From NCBI RefSeq assembly GCF_029227915.1, contig NC_079886.1:14670501-14734500 (forward strand): a DNA stretch of 64,000 nt. The letters run 5' to 3'. A program made the translations under genes and the position numbers. Source of the stretch: Hydractinia symbiolongicarpus (lineage: Eukaryota; Cnidaria; Hydrozoa; Anthoathecata; Hydractiniidae). Positions 20,377 through 31,290 of the stretch are shown here, piece after piece. The notes under the pieces were generated by a model that saw only the letters and a list, made by a program, of their open reading frames with translations, was not told where the DNA came from and searched no databases. Positions within the stretch are counted from its first letter, which is position 1, and each line of letters starts with the position of its first letter.

Positions 20377-21430
20377 AAACATTCAGAAGTTCAGTGTTAC
20401 ATAAAAGAATTTGTATATATCAAAAAATGTCCACAATTTTCTAGATCAATTTCAAAGACATCAATTAAAGGTTTTATTTTTCCATTAAAAGGGGCGCTTA
20501 ATTGGCAGGGCGGTTAATTATGTAGTAGTGCTTATTCAGCAGGGGGCGGTTATTCCGTAATTTATGGTATTCCCCTAATTTGATGATAAGTGCTACAAAG
20601 TGTAGCACTTGGATTTTTTTATATTTTTTTTATATTTTTATTTAATAAAATTGTAGTCAAGCTTCACAAAGCCTTAAAATAATCTGAACATGTTCTTAAA
20701 TTTTGAAACTTATGTTCTTATATACTTTGTTTCGTCCTCAAAACAAAAGATATTTACACTGGGCTTACTTTGTTTTTTCTTTGTTTTTAACCTTGTTAAA
20801 CATTGGTGCAGATAACATGCATTGCGTTATTGCTCTATGAGGATAATCTCACACTATATGACATATTTTAATCCCATACTTATTATTTTTGCTGATAGCG
20901 GGAATCTTCAAGCCATCGGGCTTCTTGTTTCTTTCTAATTAGCAGACAACTGCCCTTTAAATTGTTTTCTGTAGAGAAAAAATGAACGAAAACAGTATTT
21001 TACTAGGATTTTTTTTGCTATTGCTCTTTTTAAACATTTAGAAATAGTACAATACACCTTTCCCGAATTTCATAAATTATAATAATTATGACATCATCCA
21101 GAATTTTATAATGGTTCTATGCTCTTCAAATAAGGATATTCAGATAGAATATTAAATTATCTGAATTTTTTAGAGCAATATAATATTCTGGTCGGATTTT
21201 ATTTATATTTGAAAAAAAATAATAAACTGAAGGGTTAGGTGTTAAAACCACATGGTGTTTCTTGTTTAACGTCCAGCTTAATCAACAGAGGACAGGAAGG
21301 TAGAATTTGCTGTTGTTTTTATGCATAAACTAATATCGCTTATATCAGATTAGTAAAATTAAATCCTGTGAGAGGGAGGAGATTTAATTTTCACCAAAAT
21401 GTTTCTACGTAAAGGTATAACACTACACAC
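20377..21430. other. Downstream of the last placed tectonic exon; no exon identified
   Basis: The tectonic C-terminal exon(s) should lie below 21430 on the - strand. I found an AG acceptor-like site near 20972 with a short open stretch, but its protein does not resemble tectonic, so no exon is claimed. Confidence 0.4.
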
Positions 21431-21529
21431 CTTGTACTGAGGGTTTGCAGAGTAACCAGTCTTAGCAAACAAAAATTCAAACAGTACCCCAGTCACCATG
21501 TTGCCACATTGACTGTTCGAAACTGAGAC
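21431..21529 (-). CDS. TCTN: Tectonic exon H (last one placed)
   Basis: Acceptor AG at 21531-21530 and donor GTGTGTAG from 21430. Exactly 33 codons, phase 0 at both ends. Encodes FEFLFAKTGYSANPQYK; the A-K-x-G-x-x-x-NPQ pattern is a hallmark of tectonic C-terminal regions. If the donor is not used, the frame continues 22 codons to a stop at 21359, which gives a short alternative C-terminus. Confidence 0.72.
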
Positions 21530-21602
21530 CTTAATAAAATGACAAAAAAATGTGTTAGAAAGTGTTAAGAAATTCTCCATGCTCAAAAACCATTTTTCTT
21601 AC

Positions 21603-21765
21603 CACAGCTGTCGGCTGATTGTTAATAACCGCCACCCATTGATCAATAGCAGTGCCAGTTGAATTACCAAATGAAGCAATATGTGAAGGAAGATCTCTTA
21701 GCAGCACACTATATATATCTTTCTGTAGCTGTTCACATTCAGTCAAAGTCATTGCATCTTTTACA
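21603..21765 (-). CDS. TCTN: Tectonic exon G
   Basis: 163 bases between AG (21767-21766) and GTAAGA (from 21602). Its first base completes the codon left open by exon F, and it ends in phase 0. Encodes TECEQLQKDIYSVLL and LPSHIASFGNSTGTAIDQW. The xASxGNS...DW block is conserved in tectonics. Confidence 0.78.
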
Positions 21766-22246
21766 CTATGGTATGAAGTTGGTTAGCTGTTCTGTTTAAT
21801 TTGCTGATGACGCAGGACAAAAAATAGGATTAGGGAAAACCACTTTTTGCAGATTATTAGTCTTAAGCCTAAGATAGCCGATTCTGATTTACCATCAAGT
21901 TGAAGAATATGTTTATAAAAATCGTGTTAAAGTGAAAATATTTTAAATACTAGGATGCTTTTGGAAGAAATTTTTTTTCACACAGATTATATAAAGTCAG
22001 GTAATATTTTGGGACTAAATAATTGAAGTACAAGCCGACGATTTGTTTAAAAAAGACACATTGATAACACGATGAGAATATTGTATTAAAGCACAAATTA
22101 TCATGTGCAATTTAAAATTAATTTTAGGCAACAATACTACTTATCTTTGAAAGTAAATTTCCAAGGAAAATTTTACTTTTAAAGATATATTCTGCAATAA
22201 GTTCTTTTTAAATATTAAGTTTATTTTTTATGTCGAAGTTTCTCAC

Positions 22247-22384
22247 ATCATAAAGCACCCACTTCTGAAGTCTGTACCAAACGATATGGGGAGTCGAAGT
22301 GCTGTGGTAGAGCATAAACCTTGACTTGATGAAGTGATCGTAGAAAACCAGGAAGATCTTTCCTGGTTCACCGCAATAAAATTT
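22247..22384 (-). CDS. TCTN: Tectonic exon F
   Basis: 138 bases between AG (22386-22385) and GTGAGA (from 22246). One base completes the codon from exon E and two bases remain for exon G. Encodes STTALRLPISFGTDFRSGCF. The SFG...SGC pattern agrees with tectonic. Confidence 0.76.
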
Positions 22385-22511
22385 CTATAAACAAAAACGA
22401 AAATGCTACCATAGAGTTTAAAATATTGTTCGATATACTTAAATATTAGCTCCCAACAAAGAAAGAAAAATGCAACTCTTTATTTATAAGCAACTTTGCA
22501 TAAGTACTTAC

Positions 22512-22627
22512 GATTGAGTTGCAAAATCAACAAAGACCTTTCCTGATACTACAGGAAGACCTAAAACATAACCAGGATTGCCACTACGCGCAATAACCGT
22601 AGTATTGGTAATGTCACCAACAGGTTT
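22512..22627 (-). CDS. TCTN: Tectonic exon E (SGNPGYVLG signature)
   Basis: 116 bases between AG (22629-22628) and GTAAGT (from 22511). Encodes TTVIARSGNPGYVLGLPVVS. The SGNPGY-V-x-G-x-P block is the strongest tectonic signature I know and anchors the identification of the whole gene. It leaves a two-base codon remainder that exon F completes. Confidence 0.85.
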
Positions 22628-23044
22628 CTAAAGTGTTAACAAATAAATGAAACAGAATGTTTGAACATGAGCAGTAAATGTGCTCACAATGAAATTAACT
22701 TGAAGGATGGTACTTTAAATGTGATTTTTGTGGTATCTTTTTTTGAAACACGTGTTGTGTATTTTAAAGAACAGAAGATGAATATTTTAAAGAATGCACT
22801 TTTCTACTCTGCAGTTATTCTCCTTGTTTTGAAACATTACTGCCATATACTAGCAATGAAGTAACTTCTACCACACCTTTAAATTCATACTTTTTCTAAA
22901 AATTACCTAAGCATGCCAAACAGGAGTTCTTTGCAAAAGCCAAGTGACGTACAGAAAGAAAAAAAACTTGATTAAAGCTATACTAAGGAACTAGGGAAAA
23001 CAAGTTTGCAACTTTGTGATAACAATATTGGTTGTTTTTTATAC

Positions 23045-23177
23045 CTCTTCAAATAGCATTGTGTGAGTTTGCTGAAAAAACTTGGTGTTGTCAGAAATAC
23101 TTCCCAGAACAAAAGAAATCTCAACCTCGGAGACTTCCACAGTTGTGTTAATGGTGAAATTCACTTTATACTGCACC
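23045..23177 (-). CDS. TCTN: Tectonic exon D (one-base phase problem)
   Basis: Lies between AG (23179-23178) and GTATAA (from 23044). It opens with codons for VQYKV, continuing the exon C sequence CDNVVIE in phase. The remaining open reading, FTINTTVEVSEVEISFVLGS to TMLFEE, is in the frame offset by one base. The exon is 133 bases, one more than 44 codons. The change falls in GAAATTT at 23155-23161, so an extra base in a homopolymer is likely. I cannot tell sequencing error from real mutation. Confidence 0.68.
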
Positions 23178-23715
23178 TAAAACGAAAAGCAGTTTCCGGT
23201 GATGCAGGACACCAATCATTATGGTCTCCCTAAAACAAGTAAATAAGCATAAAACAGTAGAAACATACTTTTTGGGTTCATCTGGAAGGTGTCTAAACAT
23301 TAAAGCAATTCTAGTCCAGCTTAAAAATGCTTAAAAATTTAATTTCAAACTTCTTTAAAACATTTTTCAAGTTATGAGTCGATAATACCTTAATTCGAGC
23401 CTGGTACTTTTTATAGAAAGAATGTATTCTGGTGAACTCTCTTTAAAAGGGTCTGTATATTATTAGCTGCTGCTTGGTAAACAAAAAATCAAAATTTCTT
23501 GTTACAATGCATTTTGTAATAAGCCTAAAGTTTCTAGAAAGATGGAGAGGACACTTGCTTTTTGAAGAATGGAACTATTTTTAAATATCTGAGCAATTAT
23601 GTTATTATTATTATTATTATGAATGTTTATACAGGATTGATATAATTCAGTTTTTAAAAAACTGCTCTTAATATATGTCCTGTGAAAAATAAAATTATAA
23701 AATATTATTATTATA
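23178..23715. other. Intron sequence, no gene seen
   Basis: AT-rich, with a short ATT/TTA microsatellite at about 23597-23621. No coding frame recognised. Confidence 0.5.
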
Positions 23716-24300
23716 CTAGTCGATAAGGCCCGTGGAGAAATCCACTTAGGCTGAAGGACAATGGGAAAATAGGTTGTTTTAGATATTTGCTGACGTCAGC
23801 AGTGCATATACAAAAAAAATTGGTAAAATTAAGTTTATCCGTTTTCTGTAATGTGCAGAGATTGAAACGCTAATGACAAAAATTTATATTATCATGTGCT
23901 ATTGACGAACGGTTAAGAAGAATAAAGGTTTAAAATTTTTGCTGACGTCAGCAAAGTACCTAATAAAAGTAACAAAAATTTTTCTTTTGAAATTCATAAA
24001 CCCATTGCCTTTATCGTATAGATCTTGAAACGCTGATCAAGAAAATGTATAGGATCGTGTACAAACGGTTGCAGAGATATTGGGATTTAAATGTTCTTTG
24101 ATGACGTCATAAACCCGTGCATTCCGAAACGGATTCGGAGACTCAGGTTTGGGAAAATGACCCAAATTGGTGCTAGGTGGTCCCTAGTTACCCGCGCGGT
24201 GAAAAATCATTGACGTCACCACCTCGTTTCCAAGTTATTTGACCTCAAAGTTTTTAGGTGCATTGTAATGGCTTCATTAATTTAATATAAGATATTGACG
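23716..24300 (-). mobile_element. Helitron-like nonautonomous element
   Basis: The - strand 3' terminus is CTAG followed by flanking T (the complement of the A at 23715). A hairpin GTGGATTTCTCCAC lies about 11 bases inside. The body contains GTATAGATCTTGAAACGCTG, two variants of it, and GACGTCACCACCTCGTT, all shared with the other copies. The 5' terminus is not visible; the right edge is where similarity to the 35.9-kb copy fades. Confidence 0.65.
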
Positions 24301-24423
24301 TTAAAGTAGTATTATTGACGTCGCGCTGTAAAGTCAGAAAATTTAACATATTAGACATTCATTTTTCCGCGACTTTAAAGAAAATAACAGTAAAAAACAT
24401 GAGTTAAAAATACTAGCTTTACA

Positions 24424-25210
24424 ATAAGGCATAAAATAATTTATTACCCCACTGTTGAGTATTTTCGTATGTTTACGTTTATTCGAACGTTCTCGGAAAA
24501 TTTGATTGGTTTTTTTTTTCACGTGACCAGTCTATATGACGCCGTATTAACCGACATCAAAACAAAAACAAAACAAGAAAGTTAATTTAAAGTGGTAGAA
24601 AAATGTCAATTACTCCTTGTTTTCGTCTGGTAGACGATAGTTTATTTGACGATTTAAATGAAATAGACGAATTCATAGCAGGACAACAGTCAAAAGCTAC
24701 AAAATATTGTAATACGTTTGCAGCAAACACCTTTTACGGATGCAAATGTCCCCGAAGTTTATGTAGCCCAACACAGTGGTCACAAAAATATTGATTCGTT
24801 AAGAAATTACAAATCAGCTAGTACCACTCACCGTTACAAAATGTCAAACATCTTGAGCTCAAATAATAACCAACTTGACGTACATAACCAATCGACAGCT
24901 CTTAATACTTCCAGTTCCACGCAGTCTTCAACCCTCTCTTCATTTTTTTCCGGAGGAAATTTTAACAATTGTACATTTAATTTTAATACGAACACTCCAC
25001 CAGCGAAACGACAAAGAATTGAATTTTAAAACTGTTTTGAAAATATTCTATGTTTAAAAGTTGTGGATCGAATGTCTGTGTACGTTCGAAATATAAAGAA
25101 AGTTACATGGTTTCCACCTAAGCCTTGTTTTTGTTAAAGACCCCTGGACTCTAAAACCTTTTTTTCATTAATGGTTATGAAATAATCAGTGGGGTAATAA
25201 ATGACTTATT
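24424..25210. mobile_element. Crypton-like element with inverted ends, internally deleted
   Basis: TTTATTACCCCACTG at 24440-24454 is exactly complementary to CAGTGGGGTAATAAA at 25187-25201, and weaker similarity (AATAAGGCAT / AATAAGTCAT) extends outward. Between them are the two ends of a tyrosine-recombinase gene with most of the catalytic core missing. Inverted ends are not typical of Cryptons, so this may be a foldback derivative. Confidence 0.45.
24603..25029 (+). pseudogene. Tyrosine recombinase (Crypton-like) gene with the middle deleted
   Basis: The N-terminal piece starts at ATG 24603 and encodes FRLVDDSLFDDLNEIDEFIA and GQQSKATKY, the kind of N-terminus seen in Crypton-derived recombinase-like proteins. 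After a frame change near 24715 the C-terminal piece encodes VYVAQHSGHKNIDSLRNYKS. Its GH box and following Tyr fit the last catalytic motifs of tyrosine recombinases. A low-complexity Ser/Asn tail ends in PPAKRQRIEF (24718-25029), a possible nuclear localisation signal. The core with the catalytic Arg is absent. Deletion is inferred from length: about 140 residues remain. Confidence 0.55.
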
Positions 25211-25351
25211 AACCTTATTAGCCTGTCTATACGGGAAAATATAGACCTCTGTCACTCGCATGGACCTCACTGCGTTCGGTCCATGACGTCATGACCTCGG
25301 TCTATATTTTCCCGTATAGACCGGCTAAACGGTTAATAAGCCATTATTATT
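25194..25351. repeat. Foldback (palindromic) repeat of about 158 bp
   Basis: Left arm 25201-25247 and right arm 25299-25344 are near-complementary (core GTCTATACGGGAAAATATAG). A smaller inner hairpin is present (ATGGACC/GGTCCAT at about 25259-25283). It abuts the right end of the Crypton-like element and could be part of it. Confidence 0.75.
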
Positions 25352-27503
25352 ACAGGTTAAAATAGCTTTTAGTGTTTCTTACGAAACTTGGTAAAGTATC
25401 CGATCTTCGAATTTCGATTGGCAAGTCATTATAAATCTTTGAACCAGATCTTTTTACTTCAAGTCTCACTCTAGGTATTGTTAGTAAGTAATTGTTGTTT
25501 CGGGTGTTTCTACTGTGCGATCTTATCTCGAAGAAATCTTCAAAATTGCTACACACTGCTTTTTCCAAGCACTTTCTGACGAGCATGACAGCATGTTTTT
25601 TTATCTCATTCATAATCGGTACTTGGCGTTTCTGTCACCTTCGCAATTCTTCTATCAAGCGATTGAAGCTTATTTTGCTGGCCGTTGGTAAGATTTTGTA
25701 GTACAGCAGTAAAGAAGCGTTGGCAGCAGCATTTCGACGTAGATTTTAGTGATGGCATTGTTCGTTAAGTTGGATTTCAATGAGAGTAGTAAACGAAGCT
25801 TGGCAGACATTTTCTTGTAAAGACTAAAAAGTGATGGTTCATTGACAAAGTCTGGTCGAGAAAAGTCCCAAGATAACGATATTAGGTGGTTGCGTTAATT
25901 AGCTTTCCGTTGATTTCCAAGTTTAAGGTTGATCCGTTTTTATTCAAATTTTTGCGAGTTCCGAATATCATCGATTCGCCAGCCTTCAGATTTAATAAAA
26001 GTTCGTTTTCAATGAAGTACCTGTCTACGTTTTTCAATTCAGCGTTGCAGGCGATCTCAAGTTGCTGGCTTGTTTTTCGTCCAATGTATAACACGGTATC
26101 GTCCGCAAAGTTTAGTACTCTAGAATGCTTTAAACAATTTTCGAAATCATTGAAGTAAATAAAAGAGACAGGGTCCAAGAATGGACCCCTTTGGTACACC
26201 ACAAACAATGGGTTGGGCTTAGGCATTGACCATTTACTTCACAAATCTGGGCGCGGTTAAACAAGTAGTCTGCGAACCAGTTTAGTGACAAACCTTTGAC
26301 TCCATATCTTCTTAGTTTTGACAGGAGAATGGAGTGGCTTAAAGTATCGAAAGCCTTCGACAGGTCAACGTAAAGCGCACCTGTTAAATTCCCTTTGTCC
26401 ATCTCCTTCCTGATTTCCTCTGTCAGATAGAGTGTGGCTAATTCGGTAGGTCATTTTTTCCTGTATCCGTATTGGTTGGGTGTTAAAATTTCCTTTTTTT
26501 CAAGATAGTTCACAAGTTGAACATAAACAGCTCTCTCAATTATTTTAGATATGGCCGGTAGGATGGAGATCGGTCGATAGTTTGACATTTCGTCCATTTT
26601 CCCACCCTTGTGGAGTGGGATGACTTTCGCCAACTTCCATTCAGTTGGTATGGTGGCTGTTTTTAGTGACAAGTTGATGATGAACGATAAGGGACTTGAT
26701 AACGCTGTGGCTCCGTCTTTCAAAAGTCCTGATGGTATTTGGTCATAACCTGTAGCTTTCTTGCGCTGCAACTTCTGCAGCTGACTTTCAACAAATACAT
26801 TTGAAACGTAAGTGAACGCAAAAACAGAATTCGTGTTTTCATTCACTTCACTTGGCTTACCCCATATAAATTCCTTCATTAGCAGTGCAACAGATTTAAG
26901 TTTATTTGCACATGTGGAAAAATATGAACAAAAACTACCAGCTGTTGTTAAGTTTTCTGCAGCCGATGTACATGTGCCATTGTTTACCGACTTCCCTTTT
27001 GTTGGAAAAATGCTTTTAATAATTTTCCAAAATTTTCTTGGGTTATTCTTGTTCTCGATAAGGAGGTTTTTGTGAAAACTGTTCTTTGCATTTTTATCAT
27101 GTTATTGCATCGGTTCTTTAGGTTTTTATAAAGACGCCAATTAGCACTGTTGCCTGATTTTCGTGCCTTCCTCAAGACAGTATCTCTCCGAGAAATAAGT
27201 CTCCTAACCTCCGTACCTAACCACGGGCACTTGCCTCCCTTCACTCTCTTTTGTATGAGCGGCGCGTGTTTATCGATTACGGTAAACAAAATATTTTTTA
27301 AAATAACTCCACGCACTAATTACATCAGTCAATGTGTACAAATGCTTCCAATTTTGTTTATTTAATTCTTTTAAAAATCATTGTGGTTGTAGTTGGTATA
27401 ATTACGACAAGTAGTTACTTTTGGTGGAAGTTTTTGACCAGTGTGTCTTCGAACGCAAGCGACGCAATCGTGATCGCCGATACTCAAGGGTATAACTTTT
27501 GTA
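25352..27503 (-). pseudogene. CR1/L2-like non-LTR retrotransposon ORF2 (endonuclease tail, RT, C-terminal tail)
   Basis: Read 5' to 3' on the - strand. The end of the endonuclease domain occupies about 27503-27353. A linker follows with PLIQKRVKGGKCPWLG (27316-26984). The reverse transcriptase runs from about 26879 to 25882, with LQRKKATGYDQIPSGLLKD, NYRPISILPAISKIIER, VDLSKAFDTLSHSILL and the catalytic FADDTVLY (about 26100). The C-terminal tail IYNDLPIEIRRSDTLPSF ends at 25350. At least four frameshifts divide these parts. The 5' end is cut at 27503, where the sequence turns into an inverted copy of its own upstream part (27504-27564). It lies in the tectonic intron, in the same orientation as the gene. 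Confidence 0.82.
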
Positions 27504-27564
27504 AACAGCAAGAGAATCAAGCACCCTTATAGATTTGATTTATACAAACAATCACTCGCTAATT
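27504..27564. repeat. 61-bp inverted fragment at the left edge of the tandem array
   Basis: The sequence from 27504 (AACAGCAAGAGAATCAAGCA...) to 27564 is the exact reverse complement of 28819-28879. In 28819-28879 it reads in frame with the endonuclease; here it is flipped, marking a rearrangement breakpoint. Confidence 0.85.
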
Positions 27565-28005
27565 TCACGGACAACAACAGCTCAGATAAATAGTTTTACA
27601 GTTTTACTAATAACCTGACTCTTTTCGATTAAAGCATACATCTTTCGAAAATGTTTTTAATGCAATTACATCGTTACGACTTCACTGCTCCATGGGATTT
27701 GAAAACAATCACACGAAAAGTATAAAAAATACGTTGCTGATTATATTGCCTCATTGTTAACACATAGTATTAACTGCTGCATTGAAAGTTCTACCTTTTC
27801 AAAGTTATGAAAAATCAGCTGCGTTTGTCCGACCACTAAAATAACGCATCATTCTAATTTAGCTGACTATAGACCAATAAGTGCCCATTAGTTGTGTCAA
27901 AGGTATTTAAGAGAAAAATAAGTAAGGAATTTTTTTACTCTGGTTGTGCAACGAGGGTGTTTAGTTAAATTTGGTCGAAAAAATTAAAAATCAGTATATA
28001 ACGGC
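27564..28005 (+). pseudogene. Non-LTR RT fragment (array copy 1, 5' part missing)
   Basis: Frames here encode pieces such as FRLKHTSFENVFNAITSLRL followed by a segment matching the start of a CR1/L2-type RT domain. In copies 2 and 3 the same piece is preceded by the endonuclease; here that part is replaced by the 61-bp inverted fragment. Many stops. Confidence 0.5.
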
Positions 28006-28184
28006 GACTTAAATATTCAGGTGTTAAAAGATATCCTTATAAATCTTGATACACATAAAGTTTATCACATGCCACATGATTAATGAGAACAAACTTTATC
28101 AATGCTGTCATAAAATAACTTATTTTTATATGTGTATAAAAATATTTATGCAACAATAGTGGATTACCGTAATCCCTCTTTTAA

Positions 28185-28645
28185 GCCCCCGGGGGGCTTA
28201 TTAAATTCTGAAGGTTTTAGACGGGGGCTTAATAGAAGGGAGAGGGGGGCTTAATAGAAGGGGGGGCTAAATAAAGGGAGGGGGCTAAATAAATAATAAA
28301 ATTTTAAACACAATATCTATTTTTCAAAGTAAAACATAATGTTAATTTTTTCTGTTTCACCATCAAAAAGAACCATAGATATTTTGCAAACAAAACTTGG
28401 GAGAAAAAATTAAAGCTGCAGCATATGGATATCGTTGTATATGACATTAAATCAACGAATAATATCGAATTTCTTTTCCTACTTTTACTTTTTTATTTTA
28501 TTTTAAAATTTTTACTTTTTTTTGAAGGGGGGGGGGGGGGGGGGGCTAAATAAAGGGAGGGGCTAAATAACTTTTTGAGTCGCTGGAGGGGGGCTTATTA
28601 GAAGGGGAGGGAGCTAAAAAGTGGAATTACGGGAAGCAGAAAAAT
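28185..28645. repeat. G-rich repeat segment of the array unit
   Basis: Contains the palindrome TAAGCCCCCGGGGGGCTTA, several GGGGGCTAAATAAAGGG-like units on both sides, and a run of 19 G at 28527-28545. The equivalents in copies 2 and 3 differ mainly in G-run length. A related segment lies at about 58425-58515. Confidence 0.75.
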
Positions 28646-28665
28646 AACTATTAGACTGCCATTTT

Positions 28666-28960
28666 GTTTATTTAATTCTTTTAAAAATCATTGTGGTTGT
28701 AGTTGGTATAATTACGACAAGTAGTTACTTTTGGTGGAAGTTTTTGACCAGTGTGTCTTCGAACGCAAGCGACGCAATCGTGATCGCCGATACTCAAGGG
28801 TATAACTTTTGTAGAACGAATTAGCGAGTGATTGTTTGTATAAATCAAATCTATAAGGGTGCTTGATTCTCTTGCTGTTTTCGTAGCCGCTGTTACCAAC
28901 TGGTTAAATCCCTGGACAGCATTAGCGTTTAGCGTTCAGCCATTAACGTTTTTTTACTCT
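28666..28960 (-). pseudogene. Non-LTR endonuclease fragment (array copy 1)
   Basis: The - strand encodes FNQLVTAATKTARESSTLID, then LIYTNNHSLI and VIPLSIGDHDCV, the C-terminal part of an AP-type endonuclease with its SDH-like GDHD motif. The 28666-28813 part is the same sequence as 27353-27501 of the neighbouring CR1/L2-like element, so the array unit captured a piece of that element. Confidence 0.7.
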
Positions 28961-30072
28961 TTCTAGACTTTTTTTATAATATCAAAAAGAAGAAATTATT
29001 ATATTACTTTAAACAAAAAAACCGAAATAGCAACTCTTTCCATTTAATTGATGAATTTCTTCGGAATTTATTAAGACTGCCATGGCAAAAAAATTCCTAA
29101 TAATATATATAAAATCTTAGTAGCCGTAACTTTGTTTACAATGCAAAATTTCTAAAACAGGTCTTATGACATAACAGAAAGCAGGTGCATTGTAAGGATG
29201 AGTTAAGCAACAGGGAAAAAATTGATCCGGTAATTATGTTAATTAAAACATATTTTTAAGTTTTAGTTATCAACGACAACAACAAACTGTTAAATATACT
29301 CAGAAGTTTAATCAAATTTAAACTTTTCTCACTCTTGTTTCTGATGACATATTTTTTGAATGCAGCACAAAAATTTTACAAGAATATACTCTAAAATTAA
29401 CTTTTACACAAAACAGTTAACAACAAAGATCTTCGCCAATCCTATAATACGCAAATCACACTGTCACTGTTCAACTTTTACTCCTTGGTGATATTAAAAG
29501 TAATCCGAGACCTGTCCATAAACCTTGTTAGGTTTGCAAAAAAACGGTGTGAAAACACAGTAAGAAATTTCAATGTACGCAGTCTAAACACGTGTTCATT
29601 GGAATTGTTTGTAGATTCGCCACAACAACTGTTTGGGGTACAAAAATGTATACCTTGTACCCGCTTAAATGTACTTTTCTGTATTGCTATGCTTTAATGC
29701 TCATAACACAAGTATGTCAGTTGTTCAAAAAGATTCTTTCACAACAACTTTTCTGTACCACATTTAACATCAACCCCTAATTTAAAGCAATGTTGAAAAG
29801 TCACCAGTTTGACGTCATTACGTTTTAAAACTTTCCTGAAATTCAATAACGATCCAGGCTATTAGTTTGGTTACAGAAATAGTGATTGACGCAAAAGTGG
29901 CAGTGTTGTTTTCTTACATTAAGACGTCGAAAATACATTAACGAATTGGAAAAAACAATGGAGCACCAGTGAATTGACATTTTGGTAAAAGAAAAAAGAT
30001 CCTTTTGGGTACAGTATAACAACTTAGTAGTAAACCTGTTGATAACATTGGTGGGAAAATTTAATAACTTGT

Positions 30073-31290
30073 TGTCGTTATGGCACATGAAGGTTCAATT
30101 ATCATTGCAGGCAATTTAAATGTAGATTTAAATGTATTGTCAAAAGCCATCTCTATCTGGACATTCTTAAAAGGTATACCATGTCACAACAAGTAAACAA
30201 GAAAGGATGTTGCCATGATTGATCATGTTATTTCTGACCAATCGACTAAAAAGCAATTGCAAAAAATTGCGAGGATTTTGTTTATTGTGGTGAAATTAAT
30301 GACCATGACGCACCATTTTGCGTCTTTAAATAAAAGCCTGACAAATACGATCTGAGATATAAGTTTGTCTGTTATGACAGAACCTTTTATTCTGAATATC
30401 TTACTGTGAGGACTTCGGCTGACCTGGGTTATAACATGGAAGACATGTCTGACAAGCTAATTATGTTACATGCTTAATCACTGTTTGTATAAATAGACAC
30501 GCACCTCTCAGGCGGGCTGAGTTACCAGGTCACCTTAGATAAAAGAACTAAAAACTTACCAAGCTTTAACATAAACAAAGCCATCTAAGGATTGAAGTTA
30601 CGTTGGACTACAACAATGTTCAATGGAATTTCATAAGAACTGTTCATAACAAACTTAATAAAGGAGATAAGCTTAACTAAATTGAATATTCTAAAAGGCT
30701 CCTTAAAAATAAAAGCACAAAAGTCTGGAAAGTTATTAACAAGATCCTTCACTCAAATCCGAAGAATATCAAGTAAGATCCTGATGTCGTTAACAAATTC
30801 TTAAACAGTACTGCAACAAGAACAACGAGAATAAAGAAAAAACAACTTTCACGGACAACAACAGCTCAGATAAATAGTTTTACAGTTTTACTAATAACCT
30901 GACTCTTTTCGATTAAAGCATACATCTTTCGAAAATGTTTTTAATGCAATTACATCGTTACGACTTCACTGCTCCATGGGATTTGAAAACAATCACACGA
31001 AAAGTATAAAAAATACGTTGCTGATTATATTGCCTCATTGTTAACACATAGTATTAACTGCTGCATTGAAAGTTCTACCTTTTCAAAGTTATGAAAAATC
31101 AGCTGCGTTTGTCCGACCACTAAAATAACGCATCATTCTAATTTAGCTGACTATAGACCAATAAGTGCCCATTAGTTGTGTCAAAGGTATTTAAGAGAAA
31201 AATAAGTAAGGAATTTTTTTACTCTGGTTGTGCAACGAGGGTGTTTAGTTAAATTTGGTCGAAAAAATTAAAAATCAGTATATAACGGCG
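30073..31290 (+). pseudogene. Non-LTR retrotransposon (endonuclease to RT) spanning the copy 1/copy 2 junction
   Basis: About 30073 onward encodes MAHEGSIIIAGNLNVDLNVL and later IDHVISDQSTKKQLQK (endonuclease). From about 30600 come YNNVQWNFIRTVHNKLNKGD and VWKVINKILHSNPKNIK, then across 30848 the RT start FENVFNAITSLRLHCSMGF. The reading continues smoothly over the repeat junction, so the duplicated unit boundary is arbitrary and the retroelement predates the duplication. Numerous stops and frameshifts. Confidence 0.6.

Larger units (their letters stand above)
27564..30847. repeat. 3284-bp tandem repeat, copy 1
   Basis: TTCACGGACAACAACAGCTC recurs at 27564, 30848 and 34132, exactly 3284 bases apart. 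The unit contains a + strand non-LTR fragment, a G-rich segment with TAAGCCCCCGGGGGGCTTA and a G19 run, a - strand endonuclease fragment, and unassigned AT-rich sequence. Confidence 0.93.

Noticed and set aside
20940-20975. Possible last tectonic exon after a CTCTACAG acceptor
   Set aside because: The open frame behind it needs a different phase from exon H and does not resemble tectonic.
29485-30088. Short frames (60-81 codons) in the array unit, repeated at 32769-33372
   Set aside because: They recur only because the unit is duplicated and show no recognisable protein features.
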